Origin: Robertmurraya korlensis
Lineage (GTDB): Bacteria; Bacillota; Bacilli; Bacillales; Cytobacillaceae
Direction: 5' to 3'
DNA: 64,000 nucleotides
NCBI RefSeq assembly: GCF_023715225.1
Contig: NZ_JAMBNS010000015.1
Span: 1 to 64,000 of the forward strand
Position 1 is the stretch's first letter. The number at the start of each line of letters is the position of its first letter. This document shows positions 1 to 7,893 of the stretch, in pieces. The position numbers were made by a program, and so were the translations under genes. The notes below the pieces were generated by a model that saw only the letters and a list, made by a program, of their open reading frames with translations, ran no database searches and was not told the DNA's origin.

Positions 1-222
1 GCCGAAACCATCTTTCAGCTTTTCTACATGTGTAGAAAAGAATTATCCGGTATTAGCCCCGGTTTCCCGGAGTTATCCCGATCTCATAGGCAGGTTGCCC
101 ACGTGTTACTCACCCGTCCGCCGCTAACCTTTGGGAGCAAGCTCCCAAAGATCCGCTCGACTTGCATGTATTAGGCACGCCGCCAGCGTTCGTCCTGAGC
201 CAGGATCAAACTCTCCAATAAA
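1..222 (-). rRNA. rrs: 16S ribosomal RNA, 5' end only (gene runs off the left edge)
   Basis: The reverse complement reads the near-universal bacterial 16S start, with GAGTTTGATCCTGGCTCAG at about 213-195, then GACGAACGCTGGCGGCGTG. The mature 5' end is placed near 222 from TTTATTGGAGAG by analogy with Bacillus 16S. Only about 220 of the usual ~1550 nt are inside the window. It lies downstream of eleven same-strand tRNA genes, so a tRNA cluster leads into an rRNA operon. Confidence 0.97.
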
Positions 223-305
223 GAGTAAGATTAGCTCTTAAAGTTAAAACGTTGGCTAGTGTATATTTCAACACTAATCATTTTTTGTTGACGTATGATT
301 TGTTT

Positions 306-320
306 AGTTTTCAAAGAACA
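306..320 (-). promoter_or_regulatory. rRNA leader boxA-like antitermination element
   Basis: On the minus strand the 16S leader reads TGTTCTTTGAAAACT, followed by AAACAA. This resembles the boxA-type motif found in Bacillus rRNA leaders, where NusB/NusE-dependent antitermination complexes load. It sits between tRNA-Gly and the mature 16S 5' end, as expected. Assignment is by motif and position only. Confidence 0.55.
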
Positions 321-331
321 ATTTGATTTGT

Positions 332-405
332 TGGAGCGGGTGATGAGAATCGAACTCACGACATCAGCTTGGAAGGCTGAGGTTTTACCATTAAACTACA
401 CCCGC
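332..405 (-). tRNA. tRNA-Gly (anticodon TCC)
   Basis: The reverse complement folds as a cloverleaf beginning GCGGGTGTAGTTTAATGG, with anticodon loop CTTCCAA (TCC), T-arm GTTCGATTC and an encoded 3' CCA. It is the last tRNA before the 16S gene. Confidence 0.96.
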
Positions 406-424
406 ATATTAATATTTTATAAGA

Positions 425-501
425 TGGTCGGGAAGACAGGATTCGAACCTGCGACCCCTTGGTCCCAAACCAAGTGCTCTACCAAGCTGAGCTACTCCCC
501 G
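425..501 (-). tRNA. tRNA-Pro (anticodon TGG)
   Basis: The cloverleaf begins CGGGGAGTAGCTCAGCTTGG. Its anticodon loop TTTGGGA gives TGG, the T-loop is GTTCGAATC, and the 3' CCA is encoded. The acceptor stem pairs CGGGGAG with CTTCCCG, including a wobble. Confidence 0.96.
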
Positions 502-511
502 TTATTCAAAA

Positions 512-588
<77 letters not shown>

Positions 589-661
589 TCTTTTTAAAGA
601 AGCAACTTTTATATAATATCATAACGACATTTTAATGTCAAACACTTTTTTATAGTTTTCT

Positions 662-747
<86 letters not shown>

Positions 748-808
748 TCATTAAGAGCGATAGAATATATTATATATGATTTCTCCCAGTCAATCAACTA
801 GAAATAAA

Positions 809-893
809 TGGTGCGGGTGAAGGGAGTCGAACCCCCACGCCTTGCGGCGCTAGATCCTAAGTCTAGTGCGTCTGCCAATTCCGCCACACCCGC
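809..893 (-). tRNA. tRNA-Leu (anticodon TAG)
   Basis: This is an 85-nt class II tRNA beginning GCGGGTGTGGCGGAATTGG. Its anticodon loop CTTAGGA gives TAG, it has a long variable arm, and CCA is encoded. Confidence 0.96.
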
Positions 894-953
894 ATAATGA
901 TAAATGAAAGTTATTTTACTGAAGTGAAAAACTCTACTTAAGCAAAAAAACTA

Positions 954-1029
954 TGGTGAGCCATGAAGGACTCGAACCTTCGACCCTCTGATTAAAAGTC
1001 AGATGCTCTACCGACTGAGCTAATGGCTC
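954..1029 (-). tRNA. tRNA-Lys (anticodon TTT)
   Basis: The cloverleaf begins GAGCCATTAGCTCAGTCGG. Its anticodon loop CTTTTAA gives TTT, the T-loop is GTTCGAGTC, and CCA is encoded. Confidence 0.96.
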
Positions 1030-1062
1030 GTACTAATGAAAAAACCCCTTAAAATAAAAAAA

Positions 1063-1137
1063 TGGCTGGGCTAGCTGGATTCGAACCAACGCATGACGGA
1101 GTCAAAGTCCGTTGCCTTACCGCTTGGCTATAGCCCA
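1063..1137 (-). tRNA. tRNA-Gln (anticodon TTG)
   Basis: The cloverleaf begins TGGGCTATAGCCAAGCGG. Its anticodon loop CTTTGAC gives TTG. The acceptor TGGGCTA pairs with TAGCCCA, and CCA is encoded. Confidence 0.96.
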
Positions 1138-1143
1138 ACAATA

Positions 1144-1219
1144 TGGCGGTCCCGACCGGGATCGAACCGGCGATCTCCTGCGTGACAGGCAGGCATGTTA
1201 ACCGCTACACCACGGGACC
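1144..1219 (-). tRNA. tRNA-Asp (anticodon GTC)
   Basis: The cloverleaf begins GGTCCCGTGGTGTAGCGG. Its anticodon loop CTGTCAC gives GTC, and CCA is encoded. From memory the B. subtilis trnS cluster lacks a tRNA-Asp between Glu and Gln, so this may be a local difference. Confidence 0.96.
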
Positions 1220-1248
1220 ATATTTTTGCTAGTATAATAATTTAGAAG

Positions 1249-1320
1249 TGACCCCTACGGGATTCGAACCCGTGTTACCGCCGTGAAAGGGCGGTGTCTT
1301 AACCGCTTGACCAAGGGGCC
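1249..1320 (-). tRNA. tRNA-Glu (anticodon TTC), no encoded CCA
   Basis: The cloverleaf begins GGCCCCTTGGTCAAGCGG and its anticodon loop CTTTCAC gives TTC. After acceptor and discriminator (GGGGTCA) the DNA reads CTTC, not CCA. It is the only one of the eleven tRNAs lacking the templated CCA, so its 3' end must be added by CCA nucleotidyltransferase. Confidence 0.95.
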
Positions 1321-1349
1321 ATATTTTTAATAATGATAATGAAAGTTAC

Positions 1350-1440
1350 TGGCGGAGAAGGAGGGATTTGAACCCTCGCGCCGGTTACCCGACCTACACC
1401 CTTAGCAGGGGCGCCTCTTCAGCCTCTTGAGTACTTCCCC
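1350..1440 (-). tRNA. tRNA-Ser (anticodon GCT)
   Basis: This is a 91-nt class II tRNA with a long variable arm. Its anticodon loop CTGCTAA gives GCT, reading AGC/AGT codons, and CCA is encoded. Confidence 0.96.
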
Positions 1441-1444
1441 AAAA

Positions 1445-1520
1445 TGGCTCCACAGGCAGGACTCGAACCTGCGACCGTTCGGTTAACAGCCGAATGCTCT
1501 ACCAACTGAGCTACTGTGGA
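1445..1520 (-). tRNA. tRNA-Asn (anticodon GTT)
   Basis: The cloverleaf begins TCCACAGTAGCTCAGTTGG. Its anticodon loop CTGTTAA gives GTT, and CCA is encoded. This is the promoter-proximal tRNA of the cluster. Confidence 0.96.
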
Positions 1521-1558
1521 ATAAGAAAAGTGTTCGTGTCGTAATCTCGACTCTTTAT

Positions 1559-1587
1559 ATTATATTGAGCCAAGCTGTGAAAGTCAA
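1559..1587 (-). promoter_or_regulatory. Sigma-A promoter of the tRNA-rRNA operon
   Basis: The minus strand shows TTGACT (1587-1582), a 17-bp spacer and a perfect TATAAT (1564-1559). It lies about 40 bp upstream of tRNA-Asn. A near-consensus promoter of this kind fits a highly transcribed stable-RNA operon running through all eleven tRNAs towards the 16S gene. Confidence 0.9.
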
Positions 1588-1660
1588 GGGGAAATTTAAA
1601 TTACTTTTTTTCGCCCATGTCAGTCACGGAATAATAATTTAACATCTTTTTCTCCACCTG

Positions 1661-2122
1661 TCAAACATGAATTTCAATTAACTTCCCCCGGCACTTTCCA
1701 CAAACATACTTTGTTGTATTGATCCTTCTTTTTCTCCTATACTGCAGCTCACATCCAGAACACTGATATATACGAACAGTCTTTGCTGATTTCACTTCAG
1801 GGCGGTTTGGGAGAGTGGCACAAAATCGTGGTGCATTCACTTTTTTAAGAAGTGTTTTAAAGTCATGATCTCTGTGTTGATAGCCTTTTCCCTCTAAATG
1901 CAGATGATAATGACATAATTCATGCTTAATGATACCAATTAATTCTTGCTCTCCAAGCTGTTCTAGATAACTTCGATTAATTTCAATATGATGAGACCTC
2001 AACATATAACGTCCACCTGTAGTTCGAAGACGGGGATTAAAAAAAGCAGTATGTCGAAAGGGTTTGTTAAAAAACTGTAAGGAAATTTCCTCAACTAATT
2101 TTTGTAACTCTTTATCCTCCAT
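1661..2122 (-). CDS. SprT-like zinc metalloprotease-family protein (YdcK-like)
   Basis: This 153-residue protein has an HExxH zinc motif (H67-E68-x-x-H71, context KHELCHYH) and a C-terminal zinc ribbon with CxxC pairs at C121/C124 and C141/C144. That layout is typical of the SprT-like family (B. subtilis YdcK). The family is related to the Spartan protease domain, but the bacterial role is not established, so substrate is unknown. ATG start is supported by GGAGGTGG about 4 nt upstream. Its place between the trnS-like tRNA cluster and cmpA/tex matches B. subtilis gene order. Likely cytoplasmic; no signal peptide or membrane segment is visible. Confidence 0.88.
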   Translation of the reverse strand: MEDKELQKLVEEISLQFFNKPFRHTAFFNPRLRTTGGRYMLRSHHIEINRSYLEQLGEQELIGIIKHELCHYHLHLEGKGYQHRDHDFKTLLKKVNAPRFCATLPNRPEVKSAKTVRIYQCSGCELQYRRKRRINTTKYVCGKCRGKLIEIHV

Positions 2123-2180
2123 ACGTCCACCTCCGTTCCTAACTAAATAAAAATTCTACGAACATGACAACCCATTATAG

Positions 2181-2188
2181 CATACATT
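2181..2188 (+). promoter_or_regulatory. Possible SigE -10 element for cmpA
   Basis: CATACATT at this position matches the mother-cell SigE -10 consensus (CATACANT), 38 bp before the cmpA start codon. The -35 region is only a weak match, so this is a suggestion. It agrees with the known mother-cell, SigE-dependent expression of cmpA in B. subtilis. Confidence 0.4.
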
Positions 2189-2226
2189 GAATATACCCCT
2201 TGAAATTTGTGCTAGGAGGTATGTCT

Positions 2227-2340
2227 ATGCCTACTTGGTTTCAAAATCAGATGCAGAAAGCATTTTTAGAGAAAAATGCCTATCAAATAAAACTTCTTAA
2301 CCAATGTTGGTTTTTTTACAGAAAAAAACACCGTTCATGA
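2227..2340 (+). CDS. cmpA: Cortex morphogenetic protein CmpA (37 aa)
   Basis: A 37-codon ORF encodes MPTWFQNQMQKAFLEKNAYQ, then IKLLNQCWFFYRKKHRS. It is recognisable from memory as CmpA, the small mother-cell adaptor that in B. subtilis promotes ClpXP-dependent removal of SpoIVA from defective spores and so checks coat and cortex assembly. AGGAGGT ends at 2220. An in-frame ATG at 2221 is too close to it, so the ATG at 2227 (6-nt spacing) is the chosen start. The gene is divergent from the SprT-like gene and convergent with tex. Its last codons lie inside the tex terminator hairpin, an arrangement that ties the coding end to an RNA structure. Confidence 0.9.
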   Translation: MPTWFQNQMQKAFLEKNAYQIKLLNQCWFFYRKKHRS

Positions 2341-2352
2341 TGAACGGTGTTT
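2326..2352 (-). terminator. Rho-independent terminator of tex, overlapping the end of cmpA
   Basis: Perfect 12-bp arms AAACACCGTTCA / TGAACGGTGTTT flank the loop TGA, which is the cmpA stop codon. In the minus direction the stem is followed by a run of T residues, giving a good terminator for tex. In the plus direction the T run is poor (CCTTTG). Confidence 0.88.
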
Positions 2353-2371
2353 CCTTTGTCTAGCTCAGCCT

Positions 2372-4543
2372 TTAAGGTTGTAGCATCGTTAAAGCTACTC
2401 TGCCTTTTTGTTGGTCCACACTATCCACCCACACGGTGACTACATCTCCAACAGAAACAATATCGAGTGGATGTTTTACGAAGCGATTACTTAGTTTAGA
2501 AATATGCACAAGCCCGTCTTGCTTTACTCCAATATCAACAAAGGCTCCGAAGTCCACTACGTTTCGAACGGTTCCTTGAAGCTCCATTCCCACTTTTAAG
2601 TCCTCAAGTTTTAATACATCTTTCTTTAATAATGGCGCTGGAAGTTCGTCACGCGGATCTCTTTCTGGTCTAACTAACGCATCGAGGATATCCTTTAGTG
2701 TTAATTCTCCCATCTCAAGCTCTGCCGCAATAGCTTTTATGTCAACAGCTGATAAGGTTGTTTTTAGTGCTTCAGAACCTAGGTCAGCAGAGGTAAAACC
2801 TAATTTACTTAGAAGATTTTTAACTGCTTGATAATTTTCCGGATGGATTCCTGTGCGGTCAAGCGGTTCTTTTCCATCAATAACGCGTAGAAATCCAATC
2901 GCTTGTTCATAGGTTTTTGCACCTAACCTCGGAATTTTCTTTAACTGTGTTCGATTGACAAACTTTCCTTCTTCTTCACGTTTCTTAACGATATTGGTTG
3001 CAACGGTTTTTGAAAGACCAGCCACATATTGAAGCAACGAGGCTGAAGCTGTATTTACATTCACACCTACTTGGTTAACAGCGGTTTCCACGACAAAAGT
3101 TAATGATTCAGATAATCTCTTTTGAGATACGTCATGTTGATACTGACCCACACCAACTGATTTCGGATCAATTTTTACTAATTCTGCTAATGGATCTTGC
3201 AAGCGTCGGGCAATAGAAACGGCACTGCGCTCCTCCACTTGAAAATCAGGGAATTCTTCACGCGCTAAGTCAGAAGCTGAATAAACACTAGCACCCGCTT
3301 CATTCACAATTAAATAATAGATCTCTCTTTTTTGATCTTTGAGCATATCCACTACAAACTGTTCTGTTTCCCGAGAAGCCGTTCCATTTCCTACTGCTAC
3401 CATCTCAACTTCATAGGTTTCAATGATTTCTTTAAACTTTTTCTCTGCTTCTTGTTTCTTCGATACAGGTGGGTGAGGATAAATCACGTCAATTCGAAGG
3501 ACCTTCCCTGTTTCATCCACTACAGCTAACTTACATCCTGTTCGATACGCTGGATCCACCCCAAGAACAACCTTTCCTTTTAAAGGTGGTTGAAGCAGAA
3601 GATTTCTTAAATTCTCAGAGAATATATGGATCGCTCTTTCTTCTGCTTTTTCAGTTAGCTCATTACGAATTTCTCTTTCTATAGAAGGTTGAATTAATCT
3701 CTTATAGCCATCTTCAACTGCCTCAATAACCGTTTCAGCAACAAATGAATTAGAATTCTTAATCCATTTTTTCGTTAAATAGCCCATGTTACGTTCCACA
3801 TTCGGCTTAATCGCAACACGTAAAATATCTTCTTTCTCCCCGCGATTGAGAGCAAGCGTACGATGGGGAACCACTTTGCTAATAGGCTCCGAATATTCAT
3901 AATACATTTCATAAACTTTTTTCTCGTCTTTTTCCATATCCTTAACGGCAGCTTCAACAAAACCAGATTTAGCAGTCTCGCTTCTAATCCATTTTCTTGA
4001 ATCTGCATCGTCTGAAACCCACTCAGCGATAATATCCTTCGCCCCGTTTATGACTTCTTCAATAGAGAGAACCTCAAGCTCGTCCGACAAAAATTCACTC
4101 GCCTTCTCTTCTATTGAACCATTTACAGGGAAGGTTACTAACCATTCCGCAAAAGGCTCTAATCCTTTTTCTTTCGCTACAGTTGCCTTTGTACGCCTTT
4201 TCTGTTTATACGGACGATATAAATCTTCCACCTCTTGAAGCTTAATAGACTTTTCTATCTGGCTTTTTAACTCGACCGTCAGCTTCCCTTGTTCTTCAAT
4301 AATCCGAATAACCTCTTCTTTTCTTTGCTCAAGGTTTTGTATGTATTGCCAACGTTCCATAATGTCACGAATTTGCACTTCATCCAATGCACCCGTTTGT
4401 TCTTTACGGTATCTGGCAATGAACGGTAAAGTGTTTCCTTCTTCAAGTAATGAAATGACATTGTTCACTTGTTTGAAATTTAAATTCTGCTCTTTGGCTA
4501 CCGTTTGTAAGAGTTCCTTACGCTTATCTATTGTTTGATCCAA
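2372..4543 (-). CDS. tex: Tex-family RNA-binding transcription accessory protein
   Basis: This 723-residue protein has the whole Tex layout: N-terminal helical Tex domain (about 1-190), YqgF/RNase H-like domain around 325-450 (GVDPAYRTGCKLAVVD), helix-hairpin-helix repeats around 490-570, and a C-terminal S1 RNA-binding domain at about 645-720 (GTVRNVVDFGAFVDIGV). Tex proteins bind nucleic acid in the cytoplasm and affect transcription; the exact role in Bacillus is uncertain. Translation starts at TTG 4543, preceded by GGAGGA at 9-nt spacing. It is the YdcI position of B. subtilis, downstream of the sigB operon, from which it is separated by a terminator. Confidence 0.95.
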   Translation of the reverse strand: MDQTIDKRKELLQTVAKEQNLNFKQVNNVISLLEEGNTLPFIARYRKEQTGALDEVQIRDIMERWQYIQNLEQRKEEVIRIIEEQGKLTVELKSQIEKSIKLQEVEDLYRPYKQKRRTKATVAKEKGLEPFAEWLVTFPVNGSIEEKASEFLSDELEVLSIEEVINGAKDIIAEWVSDDADSRKWIRSETAKSGFVEAAVKDMEKDEKKVYEMYYEYSEPISKVVPHRTLALNRGEKEDILRVAIKPNVERNMGYLTKKWIKNSNSFVAETVIEAVEDGYKRLIQPSIEREIRNELTEKAEERAIHIFSENLRNLLLQPPLKGKVVLGVDPAYRTGCKLAVVDETGKVLRIDVIYPHPPVSKKQEAEKKFKEIIETYEVEMVAVGNGTASRETEQFVVDMLKDQKREIYYLIVNEAGASVYSASDLAREEFPDFQVEERSAVSIARRLQDPLAELVKIDPKSVGVGQYQHDVSQKRLSESLTFVVETAVNQVGVNVNTASASLLQYVAGLSKTVATNIVKKREEEGKFVNRTQLKKIPRLGAKTYEQAIGFLRVIDGKEPLDRTGIHPENYQAVKNLLSKLGFTSADLGSEALKTTLSAVDIKAIAAELEMGELTLKDILDALVRPERDPRDELPAPLLKKDVLKLEDLKVGMELQGTVRNVVDFGAFVDIGVKQDGLVHISKLSNRFVKHPLDIVSVGDVVTVWVDSVDQQKGRVALTMLQP

Positions 4544-4621
4544 TGTACTTATCCTCCAACACGAATGTCTTTTTCCTTATTTTATCAAAGATTTCTAGAG
4601 CAACAAAATGAATGCTTCTAA

Positions 4622-4657
4622 CAAAAAAGAGCTACCCCTTTATGTACAGGTAACTCT
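4622..4657 (-). terminator. Terminator at the end of the sigB operon
   Basis: On the minus strand AGAGTTACC and GGTAGCTCT pair with one G-U, followed by TTTTTTG. The stem begins at the rsbX stop codon, so it ends the rsbR-rsbX transcript before tex. Confidence 0.75.
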
Positions 4658-5240
4658 AATGCAATGTCCCTATAATAAATGTTGAATCATCCATTTTTGA
4701 AGTGAACCGCTCCCTTAGTTGGTTCGCAATACATTCATTGGACAATCCAGAGCTTAGTAGTGATTTTATTCCATTTGGCGTGATGCCATCCGAATGTATA
4801 AGAAATCTTGAGTTTGAAGAATAAGAATATCTCTTTGTATTAAATCTTACTGGTTTTCCTGATAAATATCCTGAGACGGGTAGCGGATATGTCAGTTCAC
4901 CTTTATCCGAGTATAAAAAGAAACGGATATTTCCTACACAACTATAGTGAAATTCTTTTGTTTGAAAAAAAACCTTTAGTACCGCTACCGCAGCTCCTCT
5001 TTTCTGAAAAAGAGCCTGATTGCATTTTTTCATTAACTCTTCAACATCTTCATCATGATATTGTTGGACAACATCAACCACTGCTGAAGATGCCTCATTT
5101 GCTAGTTTTCCACTGCCCAGACCATCTGCGACGACACAGGTAAAATAATCATCCTGGAGAACGTAGTAATAGCTATCTCCGCATTCATACTTACCTTCCT
5201 TAGTTGTTTGTTGAACAATCACATCTATTGGCTGCGTCAC
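4656..5240 (-). CDS. rsbX: PP2C-type phosphoserine phosphatase RsbX
   Basis: SpoIIE/PP2C-family phosphatase of 194 residues. Metal-binding aspartates are visible in ADGLGSG (about D39), HSDGI (about D151) and KMDDST (about D184-185). In B. subtilis RsbX dephosphorylates RsbS and RsbR and resets the stressosome after stress. The frame can be opened three codons earlier at GTG 5249, but that codon abuts GGAG. GTG 5240 has 8-nt spacing and overlaps the sigB stop as GTGA, so it is preferred and implies translational coupling. It is the last gene of the operon and is followed by a terminator. Confidence 0.93.
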   Translation of the reverse strand: MTQPIDVIVQQTTKEGKYECGDSYYYVLQDDYFTCVVADGLGSGKLANEASSAVVDVVQQYHDEDVEELMKKCNQALFQKRGAAVAVLKVFFQTKEFHYSCVGNIRFFLYSDKGELTYPLPVSGYLSGKPVRFNTKRYSYSSNSRFLIHSDGITPNGIKSLLSSGLSNECIANQLRERFTSKMDDSTFIIGTLH

Positions 5241-6037
5241 GATAAGCACTCCGAGCCCGAGCTGTTATGATCTGAGCGAATGGCATCTTGAAGCTTTTTG
5301 ATCGCTTTTCTTTGCAATCTTGACACATGCATCTGTGAAATACCTAATTTTTCGCCCGTGTCTTTTTGACTTAGATTGTCCAAATACGTATATTGGATAA
5401 TCTCCCTTTCTCTGTCTGTTAGAACATGCAGAACCTTGTCTAGTACGAGTTTTTGATTCACTTTTTCATAACCTTCATCTATATTTCCTACCACGTCCAA
5501 TAACGTGACCGTCCCTCCATCCGAATCAGCCTCAATGGAATGATCCACAGACAACGCCTGATAACTTCTGCCCATCTCCATTGCTTCTAGTACATCCTCT
5601 TCGGTTTCTTGCAAGGCTTCAGCAATTTCCCATACTTTTGGCGATCGCTGGAGAGTAGTTGTTAATTCTTCAACCGTCGCTTTGATTCTTGGTCCTAATT
5701 CTTTGATTCTTCTGGGAACATGGATACTCCAAGTTTTATCTCTTAAAAACCGCTTGATTTCTCCAACAATGGTAGGTACAGCAAAAGCTTCAAAGCTTCT
5801 CCCAAAATTCTCATCGTACCTTCGCATAGCACCTAAAAGACCAATATTCCCCACTTGGACAATATCCTCATGATAGGATTTTCCTTTTGAGTACTTTCGG
5901 GCAATCGTTTCAACTAAGCTTTTATAATGCAGAACCAACTGATTTTGGGCTTCATCATCCTGATTTTGCTGATACGCTTTTATATATCGATGAATTTCTT
6001 CTTTTGATAGCGAATTAGGTTGAGATTTGTTCTGCAT
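5237..6037 (-). CDS. sigB: RNA polymerase sigma factor SigB
   Basis: A 266-residue sigma-70 group 3 protein. Region 2 includes VGNIGLLGAMRRYDENFG and region 4 the helix-turn-helix LGISQMHVSRLQRKAIKKL. It directs the general stress regulon (promoters of GTTTAA-N14-GGGTAT type) and is held by anti-sigma factor RsbW. ATG at 6037 is preceded by AGGTGGAGAGG, and the start overlaps the end of rsbW by 23 nt. Gene order rsbV-rsbW-sigB-rsbX is diagnostic. A SigB-type promoter at 6851-6876 would give positive autoregulation of rsbV-W-sigB-rsbX. Confidence 0.97.
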   Translation of the reverse strand: MQNKSQPNSLSKEEIHRYIKAYQQNQDDEAQNQLVLHYKSLVETIARKYSKGKSYHEDIVQVGNIGLLGAMRRYDENFGRSFEAFAVPTIVGEIKRFLRDKTWSIHVPRRIKELGPRIKATVEELTTTLQRSPKVWEIAEALQETEEDVLEAMEMGRSYQALSVDHSIEADSDGGTVTLLDVVGNIDEGYEKVNQKLVLDKVLHVLTDREREIIQYTYLDNLSQKDTGEKLGISQMHVSRLQRKAIKKLQDAIRSDHNSSGSECLS

Positions 6038-6488
6038 TCCTCTCCACCTGCTCCCCTTCTAGGTATTTGGTCATAAAAACCGTCACACCCTCATTCTCAT
6101 GAATGATTACTTCATCCATCAGCGTCTCTATCAAGTAAAGCCCTAGGCCTCCTTCACGCATAAACTCAACTGGTTCATTCCCACGATAAGGACCTACCTT
6201 TTCTCGAGCCGATTGAAAATCGAAACTCTTTCCGCTATCAGCCACGATGACTTCTAGTCGATCACTATATGACCCAAAACCTATTGCAACCTCTCCAAGC
6301 TTCCCTGTTTTATAGGCATGCTGAACCGCATTCGTGATCGCTTCACTTGTAGCAATCTTCAAATCTTCAATTTCGTCAAACGAAAAGCCCATCCGACTTG
6401 CAATGGCGGATAATGTTAACCGAATTACACCTACGTATTCCGGCTTAGCAGGAATTTTCATTTCAATGTAGTCACAAACTTCCGTCAT
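6015..6488 (-). CDS. rsbW: Anti-sigma-B factor / serine kinase RsbW
   Basis: This 157-residue GHKL/HATPase-fold kinase has an N-box EAITNAVQHAYK and a G2-type box GGLGLYLIETLMDEV. RsbW binds SigB and keeps it from core polymerase, or phosphorylates RsbV and thereby loses RsbV as competitor. Its ATG overlaps the rsbV stop (ATGA), and its end overlaps sigB. These overlaps fit the known need for balanced RsbV:RsbW:SigB amounts. Length is close to B. subtilis RsbW. Confidence 0.96.
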   Translation of the reverse strand: MTEVCDYIEMKIPAKPEYVGVIRLTLSAIASRMGFSFDEIEDLKIATSEAITNAVQHAYKTGKLGEVAIGFGSYSDRLEVIVADSGKSFDFQSAREKVGPYRGNEPVEFMREGGLGLYLIETLMDEVIIHENEGVTVFMTKYLEGEQVERNAEQIST

Positions 6489-6814
6489 TTTGGTTCACCC
6501 TCAATCTGGCTAATATTCATAATATCAGCTAGCCCGGTGATCTCAAAAAGTCTCTTTAACCGATCAGAAAGTCCAACTAACTGAAATTCCCCATTACTCG
6601 AGCGCACATTTTTAAACGTTCCAACAAACACACCTAAGCCTGTGCTGTCCATATATTCTACTCCAGAAAGATTAATAATCATGTTCACTCCGTCTCTCTC
6701 AGATAGAGGAAACAGTGTTTCTCTTAGCTTCGGTGCCGTATAAACATCAATTTCCCCTGTTACATCCACAGCAACACGATCATTATTTTCCGTGATATCT
6801 AACTTTATGTTCAT
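6485..6814 (-). CDS. rsbV: Anti-anti-sigma factor RsbV
   Basis: A 109-residue STAS-domain protein. The phosphorylated serine is expected at S57 in YMDSTGLGVF. Dephosphorylated RsbV binds RsbW and releases SigB; RsbU removes the phosphate under stress. ATG at 6814 follows GAGGTGGG at good spacing. It is the first gene behind the internal SigB-type promoter, so the rsbV-rsbW-sigB-rsbX half-operon can be boosted separately from rsbRSTU. Confidence 0.96.
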   Translation of the reverse strand: MNIKLDITENNDRVAVDVTGEIDVYTAPKLRETLFPLSERDGVNMIINLSGVEYMDSTGLGVFVGTFKNVRSSNGEFQLVGLSDRLKRLFEITGLADIMNISQIEGEPK

Positions 6815-6850
6815 ATTCCCACCTCTTTACAAGTCAATTGCTATTATTCG

Positions 6851-6876
6851 ATACCCTGAAAAATTAGTACTTAAAC
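6851..6876 (-). promoter_or_regulatory. SigB promoter of rsbV-rsbW-sigB-rsbX
   Basis: The minus strand reads GTTTAA (6876-6871), 14-bp spacer, GGGTAT (6856-6851), a perfect match to the SigB consensus. The -35 element overlaps the rsbU stop codon. Position before rsbV matches the known autoregulatory promoter in B. subtilis. Confidence 0.92.
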
Positions 6877-7881
6877 ATTTCTTTTCAAGATTATTAACGT
6901 AAAATCATCTCGCAATTGAAAGTGTTGTAGCTTTTCTAACTCTTTATATATGTTGGTTACAATCTCTTGCGCGGGCAAATGGATATATTTTTTTATATAA
7001 GAGATTAATGTTTCTTTTTCAATAAACCCTTCTTCTGAACGACATTCTGTCACACCGTCTGACATCAAGATAATCATGTCTCCAACATTTATTGCTTGCT
7101 CATACTGCTTATACTTCGTTCGTTTCTCTACTCCTAACAGCAAACCCTTTGCCTCAATTTCAGTAAATTCTCCTGATTGTGCACGGTATAGAAATCCCGG
7201 TTCATGACCTGCAGAAGAATAGGCAAACGTATGCTTTCTAGGATGATACACACCATAGAACATGGTAATAAACATGCTAGGATCCACGTTTTGTTCAACG
7301 ACCCGATTGAGATTTTCTAACACCTTACTCGGTTCTTGTTGATCATCCGGTTGGCTATCCATCGCATATTTAATCATGGACATACACAAGGCGGCTGGGA
7401 TTCCTTTCCCAATCACATCGGCAATCGCTATACTTATATTATTCGTTTCATCTTGAACAAAGTGATAATAATCTCCATTCATATGCTTGGCTGGAACACT
7501 AATAGCCCCTATATCAAGCCAAGGAACGGAAGGGACATTCGTTCCTAATAAGGTTTGTTGTACATTTGCAGCGATCTCCATTTCCGTTCTTAGTTCCTGC
7601 TGCTTATGGCGCAAGCTTTGATGCTCTCTATAAGCTAGACCGTAGCCTAGCATCACTTCTAGTAACATATCAAAGGAAAGCGATACTTCTTCTGGTAATT
7701 CTGGATACATGTCATTCATAAGCGTTTTATGTAAACTGATGATTTCCTCAGGAGAGATTCGATGTTCGATAGACTTTCTACTGAACTTTTGGCCCTGATA
7801 CAATACTTGTTCAGAAGGTTCGTTTATGTATTTTTCAAGTATGTGCCGATATTTTGCCTCCATCAATTCTCGAAAATCCAT
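6871..7881 (-). CDS. rsbU: PP2C phosphatase RsbU (environmental stress branch)
   Basis: 336 residues. An N-terminal RsbT-binding helical domain (about 1-85) precedes a linker helix and a PP2C/SpoIIE catalytic domain (about 110-335), with VIGKGIPAAL and MSDGVTE carrying expected metal-binding aspartates. RsbT released from the stressosome activates RsbU to dephosphorylate RsbV, switching on SigB. ATG 7881 has GGGGGA upstream. A 12-bp gap separates it from rsbT, consistent with one transcript. Confidence 0.96.
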   Translation of the reverse strand: MDFRELMEAKYRHILEKYINEPSEQVLYQGQKFSRKSIEHRISPEEIISLHKTLMNDMYPELPEEVSLSFDMLLEVMLGYGLAYREHQSLRHKQQELRTEMEIAANVQQTLLGTNVPSVPWLDIGAISVPAKHMNGDYYHFVQDETNNISIAIADVIGKGIPAALCMSMIKYAMDSQPDDQQEPSKVLENLNRVVEQNVDPSMFITMFYGVYHPRKHTFAYSSAGHEPGFLYRAQSGEFTEIEAKGLLLGVEKRTKYKQYEQAINVGDMIILMSDGVTECRSEEGFIEKETLISYIKKYIHLPAQEIVTNIYKELEKLQHFQLRDDFTLIILKRNV

Positions 7882-7893
7882 AAATGTTCCCCC

